64,000 nucleotides of DNA from Stictocephala bisonia (Eukaryota > Arthropoda > Insecta > Hemiptera > Membracidae): the NCBI GenBank assembly GCA_035578905.1, contig JAQJVL010000083.1:737861-801860 (forward strand), given 5' to 3'. A model generated the notes under the pieces. It did no database searches, was not told the DNA's origin, and saw nothing but the letters and a program-made list of their open reading frames with translations. Both the position numbers and the translations under genes were made by a program. This document shows, in pieces, positions 14,401-29,400 of this stretch (position 1 is its first letter; each line of letters opens with the position of its first letter).

Positions 14401-17400
14401 TTATATTTTAGAAGAGACAACATTTAAGGGCTCTGCCCCCCCCCCCCCACTGCCCCAAAAACCAAAATTCATGGTCGTACTGATCGAGCTTCTCACGACG
14501 TGACATGCCGAGATCCACAAATGGGTGCCTTGGTGAGGCCGCAGGCCGAACTTTCCCCCGCGAGGTTGCAGGCTGAGTTCCGCAAAGGGGCCTGTAGCAG
14601 AGTGTCTTGGCGAGGCTGCAGGCCGAGTTCCACAAAGGGGGCTAAAGGTAAACGCAGAAGACCTCTGAAATGAAATTGATTAATAACCTACTAGGTAGGG
14701 CAACAACAAATGATCCTTAGAATCTTCTAGGAGGTATGGATGCTACCTCTTCAGTTTGCAAAATTCAACTGAGAGAGCTCAGTCCCACAGTACTAATATT
14801 TAAGTTGTTTCCAATTCAATCAATTATTTTCACTCATACATTTGCAATGATCTCTTAACTTGCATCTGACTGCAACACTTTCCGACCACCATTAAAGAAC
14901 AAAGCTAACACGCTTCTATTTTAATGATAACAACTATATTAAAAATGCTAGAAAATAATCTGCTTAGTTCAAAACAATTATATATTGGGTGCTTTTTTTA
15001 TATCTCCTAAACTGAATCAGCTGTTTTTATTTTGTTTGTGAGCTAAAAATCTACTTTGCTCTCCAAAACCATATTGTTATTGCAAAGTATGTTTTACTAA
15101 ATTATTAGCATAAAACAGCTTATGTTGTGATTTTGATTTTAAACTGGTATTAGCACGACCTAATAGTTGCTACTGTGGTATTAGTTGGAATTTAGTCAGT
15201 TGTTACTTTGGCGAAAATAATTGACTAACAGGAAAAATAACAAATTGCTTAGTTGGTTAATAAAAGCAGATGGTTATCCCACACATTAATCATTTGTTTA
15301 CTTTCCATATCTGCCCAAGTTCCTTGTTAAACCTCCAGTGCAGTATTATTTTGGTGTTAATTTCTTATTAATAATATTTGCTTATTGAATATTTCATAAC
15401 TAAATAAATTTTTGTTGTTGTGCAGTTCTAATTTAAGTTTCTCAGAATTAACCGCTGTTTTTGATTGTGTTATGAAAATTATAACATTTTGACTATGTAT
15501 TTTATTCATGAAATTTGGCTTTTTTAAATTATGCAAATAACATAATAAACTATATAAACTATGGGGGGCGATCGAGCGAGTTCCCACAACTCGTGGTTGA
15601 TAGCTGCAATTATAATCAGCATTTGCGCTCACTGATCAACCAACCGGATACGCGTAATTAGTGAAGGGATATCACTAGCGCTATTTTACAGGTTCATTAT
15701 TTTTGAAAGGTTGGTGAGGGTCTTACCCTATGCCAATTCTCCAATTAATTAAAATTCCAAAACCGGACTCCAGCCTCTCCGAGCACTAGAGCTGTCGCAC
15801 GTTACGACTCGTGTGTTGACGGCCTTTTGCAACGGCGTGGTTAGGAAATTCTAAATAGATTGTGCCTGCGCTAAGTGAAATACGACCGACCCATCTTTCA
15901 GGGCGGAAGTGTGCATACTGTTGTTTCGACTTTATTTTAGTCTCTTCAGATGTAGATAGGCACGAAGCCACTACATGACAACAATAAATAAGTAATCCAA
16001 TGTGGAATTACCAGTCGGGTACGGAGGTAGAGAAATTTGCCAATATCCGTTTTCACAAACACCAATTCGGTGCGCCCTATTTCTAAATTACATGAATGAG
16101 ACTTTCAATTATATATTTTATCCTCATCTTCATTTATCTAAATTTGATTAACATACTTGAGCAGTAGTGCTACGGTCGCGGTTGTTTAGCGACCTGCCTA
16201 CAAACAGCAAGGTTTCAATTGCTGTGAGGTTAGAGAGTGAAAAGGCATAACAATGGTAACCTTTCAATAATAAATTAATTAAATAATAAAATTATCCAAA
16301 TACTATTTGCTCATTTATACTTTTTTTATCTCATGTTTTTAAAGAAATAGCTGTTATAATACTTTAGAACCCTCAACCTTTATAATATTTTAAATAATTA
16401 AAATAGAGAATATATTCACTGAATTGTTAAAAAAAATCATACTAGATATTTGTGTTCTGGAATCATTGATTACAAATGAAGTAAATTTATAATAAGTTTG
16501 TACAAAAAAAAGCTTTTGTGTTACAATTCAGTTTCACAAAAACAAACAATGACAAGAATAATTTTTTTGCATTCAACAGATTGCTTTTAAATATTAACAA
16601 TTAACTAACAAAGTATAGGACATAGTATTTAGAGATAAAATATAAGCATTTGCATCGAGAATAACATTGAGAAAGCCTAAGTAAGATTTTAGATAATGTA
16701 GGCAGGCAGAAACAAGGAGGTATTGCATGACTGAAGGAGACAGGTGGTGGCAGTGATAGTGGAGTTACACTGAAGGTGAAGGCTCAGATTGGTCCTACCA
16801 CACCCTCACCCCAACTCTGCGCGTGATTTATTGTATTACTGCAGTTCTTCTGAACTCTCCTCCACTAACTCAGCCCTTTACACTTTCTAAAAAGTTTTTA
16901 TTTTTTACACTTTCTAAAAAGTTTTTAATTGAAAATTTGTTACAAACATTTTGATTTTGTTTTCTAACAGACACTTCAAATTATTCTTAATTTTAAACCA
17001 TGACCATTTTCTACTTGTCAAACCAAAGTAGTAGAAATGAGGTCCGTATATCTACTACGAGGGGGAGCTGGTGGCAGAGTGGTATAAGGTGTCAGGACTT
17101 TGAGTTAGAGATAGGGCAGGTTCAGATCCAGCCTGAACTGGAAGTGAATAAATGAATGAATAATGAATAAATGATTTATTTTCCAATTAATAAATATATA
17201 AAAATCAACATGTGCATGGTTTGGAAAATGACTGGCCACGTTTACTAGTACTATGGCCAGTTCTACAAAATATAAAACATTTTAAAAACATAATTTACAA
17301 TGTGAGTCTAGCTGCATGGAACTTAATAAAATGACATATAAACGCCCCTGTGGTATGTGTGGCATCTTAGGAGCATGACAACATGAAACAGTATTAATGG

Positions 17401-20400
17401 TAACTAAAAACATATTTACAATTTAGTACATAATTTATAAGAAATTCTAAACAAATAAAACGGTATTTTTAACATCTAGTTATATATATGGTACTTATAG
17501 ATTGTTACATTAATAGAAATTTACTATTTAAATGATGCCTACAAAGTGAATTAATACAATAGAGAAGAACTTATCAAATTTAATTTTTTACAAGTCAACA
17601 TCACCAATACAATCATTACTGCAAAACATCATTTAGGAACTCTATATTTTGTAGAGAAAAAAGCCAAGCAATAAGATTTTTACAGAATTTTTTCAGATTA
17701 TTGGTGCTTTTTACCTCATCTGGTAATTGATTGAAGTATTTTGGACCTAAATAATTGAAAGAATGGCGATAAATTGATCTGTTAACTTTAGGCAATCGGT
17801 AGTTTCGATTTACGTTAAAGCGAGTCTGATAGTGTAAATTAAATCCCTTATCTCCACTTCTAATAAAAAATAATTTGAGTACTTTGAAAATGAAATGATG
17901 CTGAACAGGCAGTATCCTAATTTGTACAAATAAGGGGAATGAACTATCTCTTGCGTTTTTCTTTAATATTATGCGCAGAAAATAATTCTGAGTGACTCTG
18001 AGTTTGTCCATCAAGAATTTGTATGTACCCCCCCAGCAAGCACAGCCATACTGCAATTTTGAATTTATTAGTGCACAATATAAAGATCTAAGAAGCAATG
18101 TATTACAAAAGTGTCTTAAAAAATAAAATTTTCTTATTGACAGTCTTAGTGAGTTATTTAACTTGACAATGTGCTGCTCAAAAGTTAGCTTTTCATCAAA
18201 GATGATTCCCAAATATTTTATATTTTTAACTTTCTCTAGCGGTAAACAATTGCAAAAATCCAGATTACATATCGTGGAATGAAATTTCACAGGGATAGGT
18301 ATGTTGAAACCAATGAAGTCAAAATTTATGTATTTTGTTTTGTTTACATTTATTTGCATTCTATTAGATAAGCACCATTCCCTCAAAGTGAGAAGGTCTT
18401 TGTTCATTTGTTCACCGATTATGAGTTCATCTTTATGTGCATAAAAAATGGCAATGTCATCAGCAAATGCATTTATTGTACCATTAAATTTTAAGTTTAA
18501 CAGATCGTTGATAAATATCAAAAATAAAATCGCAGAGGACGCTGATCCTTGCGGGACACCTGCCATGACGACATGTATGCCACTATAAACATTACCAACC
18601 TTAACTTGTTGCCTTCGGCCCACAAGAAAGGTTTTAAACCAATTCAATGCAATACCTCTTACACCCACAGCTTCTAGTTTTTGCAAAATAATATCAAAAT
18701 CGACCATATCAAAGGCTTTTCTAAAGTCGATATCAACTGGTGTTAAAGTCGATAAGCATTACTGAAAAAGTATTTTTCAGTAATGCTTACTTTGTACCAG
18801 TTTTAACACATCTTTAAGTAGTATTAACACATCTTTAAGAAGTGAAAAGCCAATGTTAAAAAGTCAGACAACATTTTTTCTAATTTTGTGATCTTGGTGT
18901 AGCGCCACTAGATACAGAAAATGACAGAGGGAAACACGGCGGACTGGAGACAGATGGAAGCTTTCAAATTGCTATAAGAATGAGAGAAAGAAAAGGTGGA
19001 AAGGGGTTTTGGGTTGGAAGAGGGATAGATGGCAGGAAATCTTAGCCAGCACTCCATAACAACAACTGTACATTTGTTTTGTCTACTATAGGAAGTTTGA
19101 CTATTTCCCAATCTCGTTTTGCTTCTAATAGAGATGTGTATTCATTGCTTGTACTGAACTTGTTCCCCCTCTGTACTTCTATGAATAAATTCCCTGCAGA
19201 TATCAATAGTCTATGGGGAATGGAAAGTAAGCTCAATAATGAGATTGGCCTCTCTTTAATTAAAAAAAATGTATGCTATTGAACTCCACAAAACAACCCC
19301 CCCTCTCTTCTTTCTCAACATCAGAAGTGGTGTTGAGATTGTACTTTGTTCTGTATAACTTGGCAAATATGTGATTTTTAACCCCTGATAGCTAATCACC
19401 ATGCTGCCTTATATTCACTCCCACACAGCAAAAACATTTATCTACATGACTTGCTTTCATAACTTCATGTTACAATTTAACCTTTAATATCAGTTCCAAA
19501 TTATATCACCCAACAATTTAAATCTTCTAGAATTATTCTGTTGATTTTTTTATTGGATCTAACCTTATTTTAATGAATGTATCAGTCTTACCTAGTTAAT
19601 GGAAATCTCTATGATTGTTTAATTTTTCGAGTTGTTAAAAATATAAAGCAAACAGTTCTGTTAATAAGTTGAAAGTAATGTAAAAAGTAAAAAACTATTA
19701 TTTACATATTTTTGTACGTTACTGAATTCTCTGATTGGTAATTGATAAATTATATTAGTAAGTTTGTCTGTTTCAGTTTTTTGTAAAAAATAAATATTAT
19801 TTTTAATAATTGTAGAAGTAAATGCTATTTAACTATTAATTGTTAATTTTTGCATGATACATTATAAGTTATTTGCACCACAATGAACATTATGATATAT
19901 TTAAATATTATATTTCATTTTAATAAATTACTGTGCCAAAATATTTGTTGTGAAAAGACATTAAATATTACTTATCTTTAACTTTATAATATTTATTTAC
20001 ATTTCTGCCATACAGTTATTTATTTTCCTTCCATACTTGTTTGAGCTGACTCGTCGCTCACCACTCAAGACGTCTATAAGCTTACTGGCAGAGAAAGGAA
20101 TATTCCCTTCTCTGTGTAACTGTTTAGTGCGATGTTCTATTATTCCAATATTGTAACTTTATTGCATTACAGGATTCATTTTTATGGATAACTGTATATA
20201 TTATTAAAAGAAAATTTAAATGAAAACATGAGTTCTCTAAAATATTTAATAATTAGTTGATTAACATGTTTCAGACTTAGTCCATTTTCAAAAACATTAC
20301 AAATCTCTCAAACTAACAACCAAACAAAAACAAAGTTATTTGGAATAAAAATAAAACATACGATTAAAAATATTAATTTACACACACAAATACTTCTTTC

Positions 20401-23400
20401 ATTATATATTTTATTTTTATTCAAAAGATTAAACACTAGATTTATTCTTGAAAAAGACTGTTTGATAGTCTTGTAAAAGACTGTTCGATAAATAAAAGAT
20501 TCACACACGAGTAGTAAACTGACTCAAGTATAAACAGCGAGGTAGGAAGATGACTGCGTGGCGAACCAAGAGACACTGAGCCATCCCTTGTCAATCAACA
20601 CTAAGCGATAACGCTGTGCAAAACCGCCCCTCGCTGATTGGTTGAGCCCTCGCCGAACCTGTTTTGGTGCACGGTGGCCAGCGACGGCCGCTCGCTCCCA
20701 ATACGGAAGCTGTTTAAAACGGAGTATAAAAATATAATTACCTCTCATCCATACACGTACAGTAGTATGGATACAATATTGTGGTGTCAATGTTTTAAAT
20801 TCCTACCTGTTAAAATTGTATGGAGTATTTTTTGTTTGTTTGTTTGTTGATTTGATTTTTAAACTATGAATAGCAATACAATTAAAGCTACAACATTTCA
20901 AATTGATATTCAAATAGGGATCTCAAACAATCATGGGAGAAAAATAAATCAATAGCTAAATTTAAGGTAGACATTTAAGTTTGATAAGACTATAAATTTT
21001 GTGTTGAAACTTGTTTTGTTTGACCTATAAATACCTAATGAAGCTTGGTTCAATAATCAAGGAATACAATTACAGATCACATATAGAAAATATAATTGTA
21101 GGTCAAAGGTAAGAGTATGATTCAGCACTGCAGACTGTAAAGGTGCAAACAGAACGAGTGGGTCGCAGTGGAGGTGTAGTTCACGGTCGATGTGGACAGC
21201 ACATAGTGAGGAGATTACCTGTGATGCTAGTCAAGCTAGACTGCTAGAATGTGATGTGTTTTCATCTTCAAAGTGAGTTAAAGTTTTATTTGCAATGTTA
21301 TGTGACTCGAGTGAAGATAGTAACAACATGTCTGCGGTGACTAAGTGGTGGATGATTGGTAATCTGTATAGAAGAGATTTTCCCTGTATGAAATAAACAT
21401 GTATTGGTTGTGGCGGTGACTGTGATACTCATCCCAGAGCACAGGTACGTGCTGGATGGCAATAGTAAGTTCTTTTTTCATTTCACTGTAGACAATAGAA
21501 GACAACTTGAACTTAACTGACTGTACTATTTTTGGGTAGTTTGAGTAAATCCTCCTGGTCAAGGAGAAGTGGCGTGGTATAGGAAGGGGGTTTGAACTAC
21601 CAATCACAGCAAAGCATTCTGCTAGACCGTGAGGTAGGCATCGATGTAAACATCCAGGATGGCATCGCGGTAGACCTTCATCGCGACTTACTTGTTGTGT
21701 ATCTCATAAGATACGTGTTTGATTTACATGGATGTTGACGGAGACTGCGACCTACACATCTACCACAACCCACTTGTTCTGTTAGCACCCTAAGGGATGT
21801 TGAGAAAGGACTCACTTCATGTGTTCAATAACAGTCATGTGCTACTAATAGACAATAGCAAATAAATTCACTATTCCGTTTTTAGCTTCAGATATTTCAG
21901 TACTAAATTTGGGCCCTTCAGGATTGTTGAGCAATGAGAATTACATATTTAGGATAAAATATTTTATCAATTGACTACTATTGCATTGTAATTAGATTAG
22001 TCCAGAAAGTTTTATAAAACAGTCTATTACATTAACTTCTTTGATAGTTTTAGTTGATTATGCACATCTTTGGAAGAATCATTCAGTAAAGTATAAGACC
22101 GGTTATGTTTACAGCACTGAGAGTTTCACTATGTTTATACTAGAGTGTTTACAGGTGGTGGAAGGGGAAGCGAGAGGAACGTCCGATGTAAGGCACAAAG
22201 TAATGGTTCGAATGCTGAGAGAGGATGCGACACCAGCGGAACAAAGGTGTTTCCTCAATGAAGCCAAGCCATACAGAGATCTCAAACACCCTAACGTACT
22301 CAAACTAGTTGGTCGCTGTCTGGAGACCAACCCTTACCTCATCTTACTGGAGGCTTGCTCGGGGGTGAGTTTTATTATATGAATAATATGTATACTTACT
22401 TTTTAAATCCCTCCTGATCATTCACTACTTGGATAATTTAAACTAACTTTTTTGGTTTTATGTAAGTTCAGATGTTGCTTACCATTCAGCCAGTTAGTGA
22501 GGTTTAATTAATCGTAAAGATGATGACTGTAAAGGTTTGGGAGTAAAGATTAGTAAAGTATCCAGTTATGTTTAAGTCTTTTTTACTTCTGAAAATCTAA
22601 AGAGTCATATATTAGGCATCAATGATGAATGGGGTTAATGTAAACATACAATAATTTCATATTCGGGTATGCAAATCATGTATATGTTTGGAAGACTTGA
22701 TCTATGGTTAACATGTGATTGACTTAAAATAAAGCTTTTAATTTTAACTAAATCTGTTAATCAAAGTTGTTTATATGTATATATACATTACGATTAATTT
22801 AATCTTTTCACCTCCTGGCAATATTTGTTTTTCTATTTGATGACAAATTTGAAAAATGTTTATATGATTCTGTACTTTAAATTATATAAAAACAAAACAA
22901 TCGTTTTAAAAAATCTTTGTTTTTAATTTATCCTAAAATATATGACACAACAAATAAGTATGCCTACATTAAAGACTTTATTATTATTTACATTTAACAC
23001 CATTCAAAAATTAAGTGTCAAGTAAAAATAAAAAAAATATGTAAATAAATATATTCAAAATTCTAACATATCATTTTAAAAACTATTAACTTGCACACCT
23101 TTAATCAAATCAAATCAAATCAAAAACTTTATTAATAATATCATGCACATAGGTACATTTAAATAGTGTCAACTCTTAATAAAAATACCTAACATAACTA
23201 TTTTAAAACAAGTGTCCATATATGTATTTAATTGTTTTGTGAACAAGGTGGAAAAACTCATCTAATGAATAAATTGGTTTATTCATTATAAATTCCTTGA
23301 GTTTAAGCAAGTAAGGTGTGGAGAACGCTGTATATATAAACCATTTGTTCATTATTTTGGACATAGAAGCAAAATAATGTAAAAATGGTTTTATGTGAAA

Positions 23401-26400
23401 CAAACAGCTCATTGAAGTAAATGAACTAACCATGATATGCCATTGTTATGCTGAAGCTGTAGCCATCCGTGTGGATTTTCATTGATGATGATGTAAAATT
23501 GCTTTTGACAAACTAGTCTGATATAGTGTGGATTCCTGGTCATAACATTAAATCATTACAATTTTTACTCAAATTTTATTTAAATGTCTAAAATTTTGGA
23601 TGCTGTATAAATTAGACAATATGCAGTTGTGGTAGTCTGAACATAGTTTTCAGAATCACTTAGTAAATCAAATGTGGCAGAATCTACTTTATGTACAGAA
23701 TTTTTCAACAATATTAAAATATTTCAGAATAAGTTAACCTTGTCATTATTAAACATTATTTTACATACACTTTTAATTTTGTTTTGATATTTTTATCTTT
23801 TTTTTTAAAATTTATCTTTTTTACTTCATTAAAGTAAGTTTTCATGAATATTCCTTATTAACCCTTTCCACTCAATTATTTTTTTACCTGTTTGCCTCCT
23901 CAGATCGTAATATTATGACGTATTTTTGGTAGTAATAAGCGGTTCAGTATTTGTAAGGTTTATGCAATAATTAAAATGTTATAAAATGAATTTAAACACT
24001 TAAATGTATATTTTATGTGATAGAATGGAAAGAAAATAAGAGTTAACTAAAAAGTTTTATTGTAATCACCACTATTTATAGTTTGGCTTTCTTGTACAAC
24101 AATGTCACTTTCTTAGATATTTTCTAATGCTGGAAGAATTATTTCATCATTACTAACACCACAAGTGACAATCCATTTCCCATGATGACCGATTGTAGTT
24201 AGTTCATTTAGTTTCTGCATGATAGCAGTACGAATTTGGAACATCGATAACCAAACAAAACTTGCTCATTGCTGTGTCTGACGTCGTCCGACATACGAGT
24301 GGAACGGCTAAATTACGGTGTCGGACAGCATGCAACATACGAGTGGAAAGGGTTAAACTAAGATAATCCAAATATCCCCCAGAGATCAATTATTCAGATT
24401 ACCCCAGCTACTTTGTATAGTTTGATAACAATTTAAATAGCACTGTACTTCTGATATTGGAAATTCCGACACTTAAACATACATTAAGTTCATGTTTAGG
24501 TATGCAAACCAAAACATAACACCTGATCTATGGTTAACATGTGATTGACTTTAAAATAAAATAAAGCTACACAAGGTTTTGGTGAAATCAGTACTAATCC
24601 CTAAAGACGTTGATGTTCGTCACTGGATCACTAAGTCACATTTTGTTGTCATCATAACACTGAGATGCAACAATGAATCATCTATTGGTTGTTTGATTTC
24701 CTTAATCATGGCAGAAGTCATTGTAAATACCTAATAATAGTTGATTGCATGAAATAAATAAGGAAATTGATATGTAGAATCAATTCACAGTATCTTGGCT
24801 ATAATTTGCCTTATAATAATTACTCACAAAGATGTCTTTGTGATTGAAAGTTGACTGCAAATAAAGTTTTGATAAGAGCAAAGATTTTATTCAGTTAATG
24901 AATCATGTAAATAGCATTGACATGGTTTTTGTCATATCAGAGCTTTAGAGATTTTAAAATTAATATTCGGTTACTTTTGCCTTGTGTGGGAAGTGTAGGC
25001 TTTGATAAGCAGCTTACATATTTTCCAACATTGTCTACAATTGTTTGTAAAGTATACTTTGAATCACATTTGTTATAATCAACAAGTACATAAAAATAGT
25101 TTGGTCATAAATTGGAAAATATGATTACAAATATTTCTTGATTATTAATAGAATGCAAATTATAATGTATAGTTTAAATGTAGTTTTCGTAGGTACAGTT
25201 ATCTTGTTTGTTAAAACTGCAGCACATATATTGAAATTGGATGTCATAAAATCCACATAGTTCTTTAAACCCTAATTTTGAATTGTTTTCTTTTATCTAA
25301 AAAAAGCTAGATTCCACAATGAATCAAAATATTGTGTGTATCAATACTAATACAATACCACCGTACGTGTATGGGTGGGTGGGTGGATTAAAACCACAGT
25401 ACGTGTATGGGTGGGCGAATGGGTTAATACCACAATACGTGTATGGGAGGGCGGGTGGGTCAATACCACAGTACGTGTATGGGTGGGCGGGTGGATCAAT
25501 ACCACAGTAGTGTATGGGTGGGCAGGTGGGTTAATACCACAATACGTGTATGGGAGGGCGGGTGGGTCAATACCACCGTACGTGTATGGGTGGGCAGGTG
25601 TGTTAAAACCACAGTACGTGTATGGGTGGGCGAGTGGGTTAATTGTTAGTAATAGTTAATCAGGCTTACATTATGTACCATAAAGAGCTCGAATTGTTTT
25701 TAGGCATTGATACTTATTTACATGCATATAATTCCTGTAGGTTATGCAAGCAAATAAGTGTTTTGTATTTACGTCAATATTTACTGTCCAATGAATCTAT
25801 AAACAAATATAAAAAAGAGTGTTTTGTTTACCATAAATTCCGAATAGTTAAAAATTGTTATACTTCGATACCCTTTTTGTCTGTAAAGGTATCAATAACA
25901 AGTTTATTGGAATCAGCAAATAGCCATCCACTTACCTTTTTGCTTTTTCCCTTATTGAGTTGTTGGTGGGAAAGTTCCTAATATCTGAGCTGTGCAGAAT
26001 TTCCGGTTGGTTGAGTTTTAACTGTTTAGTTGTTGTATCATTGTTTTTTCCTATTTTATATGAGGGGAAGTAAATGTGCTTTCGACATAAGAAAATCATA
26101 CACCCAAAGAGTTACTAGTAACAATATTATTTGATATTACATCCTATATATCCTGATAAAACTATTATTTATAGGCAATAAAAAGAAAAGCTAAAAGCTT
26201 TTTAGAAAGTAAAATGTTGGAATTTTAAAGAAATAATGCGTCTAGAAATGTATTATATGTAGTTCAATTTGTAATTTAAAAACAAAGTTAAATGCTGAGT
26301 ATGAATTCCAATTAACACATATTTCACGGAATTCTCGGTCCATTACATTTGATATAAAATCAAAGAACCGTAACTGTGACTAAGAGATATATATTCTGCT

Positions 26401-29400
26401 TACTCATCATTATCACAGTTAACTTCTTAAGTACAAAAAAAGAGGTTTGATCATTTGCTATTGCTAAATTTATATTTCTTAAGCTTTAATGTGGAAAGTT
26501 TCAACCTTCAACATTACGGTAAGGAAATGGTAAATATGCTTATGATACAAAGCTTATAATTAGAACAATTGTATTATCATTCTTTTCTGGACATTTAGCT
26601 ATAATAAGCAATTAATCTAATTTAAATAATATAATAAAAGTACCATATATTCTGTCATGTCCTTGACCTGGACCCTTGTTGTTGCAGGGAGACTTGAAGA
26701 GTTTTCTGTGTGGAAACCTAGCCAGCTCAAATGTACTGTGTGAGCAGGGTGTGTGTCTGCGAATCATGTGCCAAGTAACGTCCGGCCTGCAACACATGAT
26801 ATCTAACGGCTTCGTCCACACGTTAGTATAGTACCTACCTAAGTACCATTAGGCATGGTTGGAAGTAAGTCTTGTTTCTCCAACTATTTTATTGCATAGA
26901 TGCTCTTCGTTTTACAGACTAAATTAGGCCTACATCAAGAGCCTCCACAGACACTATTGGCCTTTCACTCACCAAGAGTTAAATGACAGGAACACAGCTC
27001 TGCCAGTTGGGAAGGCAGCTGGACTGTCTCAAACATTCTGGTACTAGAGACTAATTTACAACAAAATATCATCTATCCTCAATAACAGCTGTCTTGTTCA
27101 TCAAGTGTGGCTTAGTCCTGGTCAAAATTGTTGTGACCAAGTACTTTATTTTACATCTTAAATTGAGAATGCATTTAAAATGTAAAAGAAAACATCAGCA
27201 GCATAGAAAGATATTTCAGCAGCCTCAGAAAGGTCCAGTTAATCAAGTTTACATCGAAATTCCATGCCCTCAACTATTGCATTTGCTTAATTACACCCTC
27301 AGCAGCAGGTTTATTAAAATGTTCCTTCGTTGCAGAGACAGTTCTTTTATATACCCCAATGACAGACTGCCACAAAACTCTGTCCTTGCTCCACTTTTAT
27401 TCAATATATACACTGTCGAAATTTCCACTCGTGGTCTTGAAAACTCATGTATACATGCTAAACAAAAAGCAACAATTAGATTCTTAGATATGGGACGCCA
27501 ACACAACTTTGTGCATATTTTAATATAAATATGAATGATTACATGAGTGTATGATGAGTGTGAGTGACCTGTAAAGTCTGGTTACTAACCGGGTTGGAAT
27601 GTTTCTCAGAAAGGGCAATTTAATAATAGCCCAATGGCCAATAGGGCAACTAAGGGAAGGGACCTACAGCTTTACGTGGAATTTGATGTTAGTCTGATTT
27701 TCAGCTAATTGACAAACCTGACACTCATGTCTCTCCGCAACACAACATCTGGACACTGATTACCACCTAACATGGACACCCCAAACTTCTCAAGTAGTGT
27801 CCACGTCGATGGCAACCATTTAGCATATGCAGTGTTGGTATTAAGTGTGTCAGTATTAAGAGGACCAAAGATGGAATCTGTCACCTACAATCTCCATAGC
27901 ACTTTGTCCCCAAGTAGCTGGGTTACAGCACTGCACCACCAGTGCCAACAAACTTACACTTTATCTAGTCACACTCAACTATTTTAGAACCGAGAAGCCT
28001 AAGCCAACATGAGTATTAGACTGGCTAATCTTAACTAAATGTTTTTTTTTTTTTTATGGTATACTAAAACACAATCAGCATCTACTGCCCTTGGGAGTCT
28101 ATATTAAATCAGATTCTCTGTTTTATAAGTCCGTATAGAAAACAGGAGCTAAAGTGGAAATCAAAATATTGTACGGCAACTTGCTGGATCGTCTTGAAGA
28201 ACCAACCCACAAGTTCTGCATGTCACAGCATGTCTCTGGTATATTCCACTGCTTAATTTTGTGCTCCCTTCTGGATCAACAGCACACATGTTCTATTTTA
28301 CTTCATGCAACAATAAAGTCATAAACCCAAACACATTGAAGCAAACATTTTAACATTTTTAACCCAATAAACACTTCATCAAACCAGCCAGTCTACATAC
28401 TATTAAACAAATTAATATACAAGCATTACATATTTACAAGTTACAAGGCCCAAGAACTATATTAATATTTTATAAATATATAATAAATAAATATGCAATA
28501 AATAGGTAAGACATTTAATAAATATGCTACAAATAATTATATATATGAAGTAATAAGTTATAGAACATAATTAAAATAAAATTGCTGTAAATACTTAAAA
28601 ATAAAAACAACACAACATGAACACTAATATTAATAAGAAATTTTGCTACAGAGTTAAAAAGAAAAATGTTAAAACTTAATTCCATAGTAAATCAATAACT
28701 CATAGCAAATAATAGTTCTTTAAACAAATTAATAGAATCATAAAAATACCTATTTTTCCTCTAACCGAAAGCATCAGGCTAATGTCCAACTAAATAGAGC
28801 AATGAGGATTATCACAGTTTCCTCTACCAGTACTGAGCAACATAGCTTCTCCTGAAATATGACGCAAAAAGTACTACTTTAAGAGTTTGATACTATCCAC
28901 TGTAAATCTCCTCATCTTTCAAGATATCCATACGAAAACTTGCTGGGGACTTAAAATCTACAAAACTACCTCTTCTTTCAGAAAAAATTAAATGAAATAA
29001 AAATAAATTACAAGTATGAACAACTCTAGTAAGTTTCTAACAATTCTAGTATTTTTTAAACATTTACCAATTTTATCAGTTAAAAAAAATTTGGGCAGTT
29101 TGATAATCCGCAACTGTCTTGTTTTTGTAAATTTGGATTATTAAATTCTATTGTAGATTTTTGATACATATTCTTTCTGATATTTCTCTTAATTATTTAG
29201 TTTTTTTCTATCAATAACAACATTCATTTCTGTTCATTCAATGCTATACTGAATTACTTACTTTGACATATTCTTAAGAATTCTTGCTCTACTCTCATGC
29301 ATTATTGAGCATTTCTGTTTAAGGAAGTAGATTTTATATGCTTCTAAATAATTTTATAAAAGTATGGAATTATTTTTGTTATAAGTCAATCAGTTGCCCA

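Noticed and set aside
17051..17170. A functional tRNA gene
   Set aside because: A and B boxes are present, but there is no cloverleaf with a paired acceptor stem, and it ends in a repeat tail; a SINE fits better.
25319..25659. Repetitive 12-residue [16 protein letters not shown] ORFs
   Set aside because: All three forward frames of the 36-bp minisatellite are open; there is no start context, and related arrays lie in other introns.
25643..25981. 112-codon ORF after the minisatellite
   Set aside because: No domain, no splice-compatible relation to LMTK, composition like the surrounding intron.
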